From the NCBI GenBank assembly GCA_016794345.1, contig JAEUKE010000269.1:1-64000 (forward strand): 64,000 bases of DNA. Reading direction: 5' to 3'. The DNA comes from Myxococcales bacterium (lineage in GTDB: Bacteria > Myxococcota_A > Polyangia > Polyangiales > Polyangiaceae). The position numbers were made by a program, and so were the translations under genes. The notes beneath the pieces are model-generated. The model worked only from the letters and a program-made list of their open reading frames with translations. It did not search any database and was not told the DNA's origin. Positions 59,822-64,000 of the stretch are shown piece after piece. How positions within the stretch are numbered: the stretch's first letter is position 1; the number at the start of each line of letters is the position of its first letter.

Positions 59822-60802
59822 GTGCGCCGCCCGATCCTCCTCGCCTCGCTCCTCGCGCTCTCATCGGCTTGCGGCGGAGGAGCCGGACCGAGGAAGCCGA
59901 TGGGCCTCTTGCCCACGGCGACCACGACGGCGGAGCCCGAGTGGCTCCCCTTCGCGATCCGCTCCGGCAGCGCCGCGCCGGCGGACGAGCGCGAAGGGCA
60001 CCTCGCGGAGCTGCGCCGGCTGACCGAGGGTTGGACCGTCGATCGGATCGCGTTTTCGCCCGACGCCCGCGAGATCGCCGTCGTCGCCGTCACACCGGGG
60101 TCGAGCACCCCGGCGCTTTTCCTCGTCCCGCTCGGCTCCGGGGCGCCGCGGCGCGCCTCGCGCGACGGCGAGCGGGTCGTGGGCCTCACCGCCTCCGCGT
60201 CCAGCCCCTGGCGCGTCGTGTACGCGGTCGACGAGCCGGAAGGCACCGTGCTCGTCGAGCTCGGCACGAACGGGGAGCCTCGCCCCCTCGCGACGGGCGA
60301 CGTGAAGCCGCGCGCGGCCGCGCTCTCCCCGGACGGCGCCGCCCTCTACGTGGTCGGCGAGACCGAAAATGACAGAGGTGTCTTCTCGACGTCGGAAGGC
60401 AAGTCCCGCCTCCTCGTGGCCGACAAGGGGGCCCAGCCGTTCCTCGCCGTATCGGCCGACAAGAGCTACCTGGCCTGGCCGAGCGAAGAGGGCGGCAAGC
60501 GTCGCATCGTGGTCGCCAGCGTCGAGGGGCGCGGCGTGCGGTCGGTGGTCACGGGCGGCGGCGCAGCGCCCGCTTTCCTGGCGGGCACCCAACACCTCCT
60601 CTTCGCGAGCGACGCGGACGTCGCGCGCAAGGAGATCTACGCCATCGACCTGACCTCTGCGGAGGCTCGCCCGCAGCGCGTCACGTTCTCACAGGGCGAG
60701 CACCCGACCGCGACCGCCGACGGCGCGCTCGTCGCGTTCGCCTCGTCACGCGGGGGCAGCGGCCGCGACCTGTACGTCGCGCGTTGGGTCGACGGTCGAT
60801 GA
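59822..60802 (+). CDS. Beta-propeller (PD40/TolB-like) lipoprotein
   Basis: 326-aa lipoprotein starting with GTG at 59822. The signal ILLASLLALSSAC has a lipobox with Cys17. The mature region is a string of PD40-like blades as in TolB-type propellers: RIAFSPDAREIAVVAV, AALSPDGAALYVVGE, LAVSADKSYLAWPSEEGGKRRIVVASVEG, and HLLFASDADVARKEIYAIDL, ending GALVAFASSRGGSGRDLYVA. TolB proteins scaffold the Tol-Pal system, but this gene is not adjacent to tol genes, so a generic binding role is likelier. Its stop overlaps the next gene's start (ATGA at 60799-60802). Confidence 0.82.
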   Translation: MRRPILLASLLALSSACGGGAGPRKPMGLLPTATTTAEPEWLPFAIRSGSAAPADEREGHLAELRRLTEGWTVDRIAFSPDAREIAVVAVTPGSSTPALFLVPLGSGAPRRASRDGERVVGLTASASSPWRVVYAVDEPEGTVLVELGTNGEPRPLATGDVKPRAAALSPDGAALYVVGETENDRGVFSTSEGKSRLLVADKGAQPFLAVSADKSYLAWPSEEGGKRRIVVASVEGRGVRSVVTGGGAAPAFLAGTQHLLFASDADVARKEIYAIDLTSAEARPQRVTFSQGEHPTATADGALVAFASSRGGSGRDLYVARWVDGR

Positions 60803-63800
60803 GCCGGCTCGGAGCCCTCTGCGTGGTGCTCGCGGCTTGCGGCGGCGCCTCGAGCCCGGAGCTGGCCCTGCCGAGCCCACGAGCCGACGTCTCGGGCCCG
60901 CCGTTCGAGTCGCCGGCCCGGTGGGCGAGCTACCCGGAGGAGGTCGGAACGCCGACGTCGACCCTCGTCCTCCCCGACGGCCGATGCCTCGTCCTGACCG
61001 ACGACGGGCAGCGGTGGCTCGTCGAGCCGACGGAAAAGTCCAAGCCTTGCGCCGGGCGCGGCACGGCGAGCGGCTCGCCGAGCGTCGAGGCGCTCCATCA
61101 CGCCGAGAAGCTGCCCGACGCCTACCGCTTCGTGGGAGACGGCGGCGTCATCTACACCGCGCGCGACCCGATCGGCCCCTTCGAGCGGTCCGTGCGAGCG
61201 CCGACCTTCCTCGTCCGGGTGGCCGCGGGCGGCGGGGCCGTGGTCGGCGTCGATCGAGCCGGCAAGACCTTCCACTTCGCCGACGGCGGATGGAAGCCCT
61301 CGAACATCCCGTCTCGCGCGCTCGGGATCGACGTGACGGTCGACGCCGCCGGGCGCGCGCTCTGGTTGGGAGCGCCCGAGGAGGTGAAGGTCTCGACCGA
61401 CGGCGGCCGAACGTTCACGCCCGTCGCCGGCGCCCCCTCCAAGGTGGGGCCGTGGCAGGCGGCGCTCTTCGACCGAGGCAAGCTCGGTCTCATCGGCGTC
61501 GCCGGCAACCTCGTCCTCGAAGGCGATCGCCTCGTGCGATCGCCCTCCAGGCCCGACGAGGCAGCGCGCACCGACGTGGCCATCGAGCCTGAGCGCGGCC
61601 CGAAGGAGAGCCTCATCCGGAGCGGCGCCGCCGCGCTCACCGGCAAGACCTACTACGAGGTGATCGAGCGCGGCGAGGGCGGCTCCCGCTACGCGCTCCT
61701 CCGCGCCGAGCTCGGCGGCAAGACGGAGACGATCCCGCTCGCCGACGTCGAGCGCTGCGACGCGGTGCGGATCGCGGCGAACGGGCAATCGGTCGCGCTC
61801 GCCTGCATGGCTCCCCACGAATCGCGCGAGGACCTGAGCCTGCGGCTCGGCATCTCGAACGACGGCGGCAAGACCTTCAAGACCGAGGCGAGCCTCCTCG
61901 CGCAGACGTTCGGCGACGTCCACCTGACGCTCTCGCGAAGTGGCACCGTGCTCGTCACCGGCGCGTGCGCGCCCGACGAAGACGAGCCGACCGCCAGGCC
62001 CTCCGCGCCCTCCGCGGGCGCGGCCCCCAGGGCGCGCCCGCACGGCGGCGCGTGCTCCCCGAAGGCGCCGCTCCTGCTCCGTCGCGAAAGGAACAGATAT
62101 GTCATGATCGCTGGCTCGGGCGCGCAGATCGAGCAGGGCAGCGCCCGCTCGCCGATCCTCTCGCCCGACGGACGCTTTGCTTATGTCCTCGCGCGAACCC
62201 GGCGCGAGGGCCGGATGGCGCTCTTCGCCTCGCGCGACGGCGGCCGGACCTACACGGAGCGGCGGATCGAGCTCCTCTCGACGGGCTGGGACTGGGGCGA
62301 CGAGGTAGACGCCTCCCCCGCGGAGGTCGACCGCGTGCTCTCCATCCCCGAGCGCGCGCGGCTGACGATCGACGACACCGGCTCCCTCGGGATGGCGTGT
62401 GATGGCGCGTCGGGCCCGGTCTGGATCACCCTCGATAGCGAAGGCCGCGTCCAGAACGCCGGGAGGCCGCCGCAGACCGGCGCGCAGCTCGGGGGCCAAG
62501 GCGCGCGTGTGCTCGCGGTCGGGTTCGGAACGGACGACGTGCTCCACGCGTGGGAGTCGCTCGACGGCGGCAACAACTTCACCGAGATCGCGGTCACGCA
62601 GGCGGTCCAGCGCTTCGCGACACACGGCGACTGGGCCATGGCCTGCTCGTCCGGAGGCTGCGTCCTCGGCGACGAGCTCGTCCGCGTCGGCTGGGAGGGA
62701 CAGGCCGAGACCCCCTTCGAGGTGACGGAGGAGACCTTCGCGACGCCGGATATCTCGCTGTCCACGCCGATCTCCTGCCGCCTCGCCCCGAAGTCCGAGT
62801 GGACGAAGGTCACCGGGGCCGCCGAAGACGGCGCGCCCGTCCCGCATCTGCCGCGCCTGCGCGACCTGGCACGCGGCAAGACGGCTTGGTCGGTGGTCGC
62901 GATCGAGCCGTCGGGGAAGGTCGTCGTCGCCGGAGCCGCCATGCCGGAGAACACGGCCGAGGCGAAGGATCGTTCCCTCGCGCCCATCGTGACGAAGCCC
63001 CTGCTCGGACCGCCGCCGAGCAAAGACACCGCGTTCGTCGTCAAGCCGCAGGCGGAGGGCTTCGTCGCCATGCGGGCTCGGGTTCCGCGGGCGAAGGGCG
63101 GCGGCGTGGACACGCGCGCGCCGCTCGAGAACGTCGAGCTCGCCTGGCAGAACCAGTACCTCGGCGTCACCGCGAGGCGCACGGTGCGCTTCGACGAGCC
63201 CTGGTCGAACGCCCTCGTCTCCGCCAGCCGCCTGCGCCCGCTCCTGCTCACGATCACCGCGGGGAGCGTGACGGTCCAGCCGACCACGAAGCGCGCCTAC
63301 GCCTTCGACGCGCAGTCAGGGACGACGGCGTTCGACTACCCGGACTGGCAAGCCCTCCTCTCGGATCGACGCGAGCTCTCGACCTTCGACGCGGCGCTCA
63401 TCGGTGGCGCGCCGGCCGCCGTGGCGTTCCTCGATCGCAGCCCTGCAGCCCAGGTCGTGGCCGTGGCTCGACCGGCCAAGGGCGCGCCGACCGGCTACGA
63501 GATCGAGGCCGTCACCCTGGCCGCAGGAAGCGCCGACCTCGAGTGGGCCGCAGCCGGAGAGGCGTCGGGGTTCGCCGCGGTCACCACGGGCAGCGCGACG
63601 ACGGAGCGAGCGGACGCGTGGCTGTTCGGCGACAAGGGGCTCGCGGGCGAGCCGATCGCCCTGGCGCGGCTGGCCCACCTCGCAGATCGGGTGACGCCGT
63701 GCACCGTCGAGCAGCGGCGCACCTCGCCCCGGAGCGTCTCGACCCACTTCGCGCGGAGCGGCGCGCTCGTCAGCACCGTCGGTCGGCGGCCGATCCTGGT

Positions 63801-64000
63801 GCAGGAGCCCGCGAGCACCGGCGGATCGTTCGGCGCCGCGCTGCCGGACTCCCAGTGGCTCCTGTCCGACGGGGCGATCCTGCACGGGTCGCCGGCGGAG
63901 CCCTGCGTCGCCGTCTGGAAGGGCTCGGCCGTCTACGGCGGAGCCGTCGCCGTCATCGCGGGAGACCTCGAGCACGCCTGGCTCCTGAAGACGGGCGTGG
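60799..64000 (+). CDS. Large beta-propeller-like lipoprotein, C-terminus beyond window
   Basis: Open from ATG 60799 to the last base (1067 codons seen), no stop. A short signal with lipobox LAAC (Cys14) starts it. The body is made of many Asp/Gly-rich strands with BNR/sialidase-like motifs, such as STDGGRTFTPV, SNDGGKTFKTEA, SRDGGRTYTERR, SLDGGNNFTEI, which predict several Asp-box propeller blades. Between them lie acidic, strand-type segments. There are no catalytic residues of sialidase to be seen. It is probably a secreted or surface sensor/adhesin. It is translationally coupled to the TolB-like lipoprotein gene just upstream (ATGA). Confidence 0.8.
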   Translation, partial: MSRLGALCVVLAACGGASSPELALPSPRADVSGPPFESPARWASYPEEVGTPTSTLVLPDGRCLVLTDDGQRWLVEPTEKSKPCAGRGTASGSPSVEALHHAEKLPDAYRFVGDGGVIYTARDPIGPFERSVRAPTFLVRVAAGGGAVVGVDRAGKTFHFADGGWKPSNIPSRALGIDVTVDAAGRALWLGAPEEVKVSTDGGRTFTPVAGAPSKVGPWQAALFDRGKLGLIGVAGNLVLEGDRLVRSPSRPDEAARTDVAIEPERGPKESLIRSGAAALTGKTYYEVIERGEGGSRYALLRAELGGKTETIPLADVERCDAVRIAANGQSVALACMAPHESREDLSLRLGISNDGGKTFKTEASLLAQTFGDVHLTLSRSGTVLVTGACAPDEDEPTARPSAPSAGAAPRARPHGGACSPKAPLLLRRERNRYVMIAGSGAQIEQGSARSPILSPDGRFAYVLARTRREGRMALFASRDGGRTYTERRIELLSTGWDWGDEVDASPAEVDRVLSIPERARLTIDDTGSLGMACDGASGPVWITLDSEGRVQNAGRPPQTGAQLGGQGARVLAVGFGTDDVLHAWESLDGGNNFTEIAVTQAVQRFATHGDWAMACSSGGCVLGDELVRVGWEGQAETPFEVTEETFATPDISLSTPISCRLAPKSEWTKVTGAAEDGAPVPHLPRLRDLARGKTAWSVVAIEPSGKVVVAGAAMPENTAEAKDRSLAPIVTKPLLGPPPSKDTAFVVKPQAEGFVAMRARVPRAKGGGVDTRAPLENVELAWQNQYLGVTARRTVRFDEPWSNALVSASRLRPLLLTITAGSVTVQPTTKRAYAFDAQSGTTAFDYPDWQALLSDRRELSTFDAALIGGAPAAVAFLDRSPAAQVVAVARPAKGAPTGYEIEAVTLAAGSADLEWAAAGEASGFAAVTTGSATTERADAWLFGDKGLAGEPIALARLAHLADRVTPCTVEQRRTSPRSVSTHFARSGALVSTVGRRPILVQEPASTGGSFGAALPDSQWLLSDGAILHGSPAEPCVAVWKGSAVYGGAVAVIAGDLEHAWLLKTGV

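Noticed and set aside
59640..59864. 74-aa - strand frame with a Cys-rich end
   Set aside because: It overlaps the lipoprotein signal region, has no homology hint and no convincing start.
1..64000. tRNA, rRNA, CRISPR array, prophage and integron features
   Set aside because: No cloverleaf, conserved rRNA stretch, repeat-spacer array, integrase or phage head/tail genes were recognised; a covariance-model search would be needed to exclude small RNAs.

Overview
The window looks like chromosomal DNA of a large-genome, high-G+C myxobacterium, most likely of the Polyangiales/Sorangiineae group. This is inferred from several traits: very high G+C and long opposing-frame shadows, many lipoproteins with Gly/Ser/Thr-rich linkers after the lipobox, abundant Ser/Thr kinases, enhancer-binding proteins and roadblock/DUF4388 proteins, AgmX/PglI-type domains, and DUF2169/PAAR-like genes beside a VgrG. 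No rRNA, tRNA or CRISPR array was recognised.

Layout. 1-5.3 kb: a truncated M24 aminopeptidase, a proline-rich protein, a lipoprotein, an M14 carboxypeptidase and a sigma54 activator. 5.2-14.6 kb: a divergent Ser/Thr kinase-ATPase, then a long co-directional run of three roadblock-like proteins, two DUF4388-type proteins (one with a receiver), a PAS histidine kinase, a ParA-like ATPase, an ODP-type di-iron protein and a protoglobin. This run looks like an undescribed oxygen-responsive signalling or positioning system. 14.6-26.6 kb: envelope and housekeeping genes (Omp85-like barrel, AgmX-type lipoprotein, acyl-CoA dehydrogenase, TANGO2/NRDE protein, Aat, diguanylate cyclase, MepA-HEAT lipoprotein). 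These are interrupted by a 2.9 kb island bounded by a perfect 137-bp direct repeat; it carries a dead ISL3-type transposase and two unknown cargo genes.

26.9-41.5 kb: an orphan type VI secretion accessory island with two convergent arms. The + arm has DUF2169, DUF4150 and an unknown protein. The - arm has VgrG, a small protein, DUF2169, a PAAR-like protein and a candidate membrane-active effector. Beyond it lie a Ser/Thr kinase, an FHA/AAA regulator lacking GAFTGA and a third DUF2169 protein. No sheath, baseplate or membrane-complex genes are present, so the apparatus must be encoded elsewhere. 41.6-48.5 kb: an IS5-type remnant, a TetR/membrane-protein divergon with a palindromic operator, a Kelch lipoprotein and a decayed stretch with several gene fragments.

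48.6-54.8 kb: a tightly overlapping operon of a DXDD-motif terpene-cyclase-like protein, a fusion of an acetoacetate-decarboxylase-like domain with an FAD amine-oxidase-like domain, and an unknown protein, probably a terpenoid or other lipid pathway. 54.8-59.6 kb: a two-gene signalling module, a winged-helix/ATPase protein overlapping an ATPase/TM/WD40 protein. 59.8-64 kb: two overlapping beta-propeller-like lipoproteins, the second cut by the window end.
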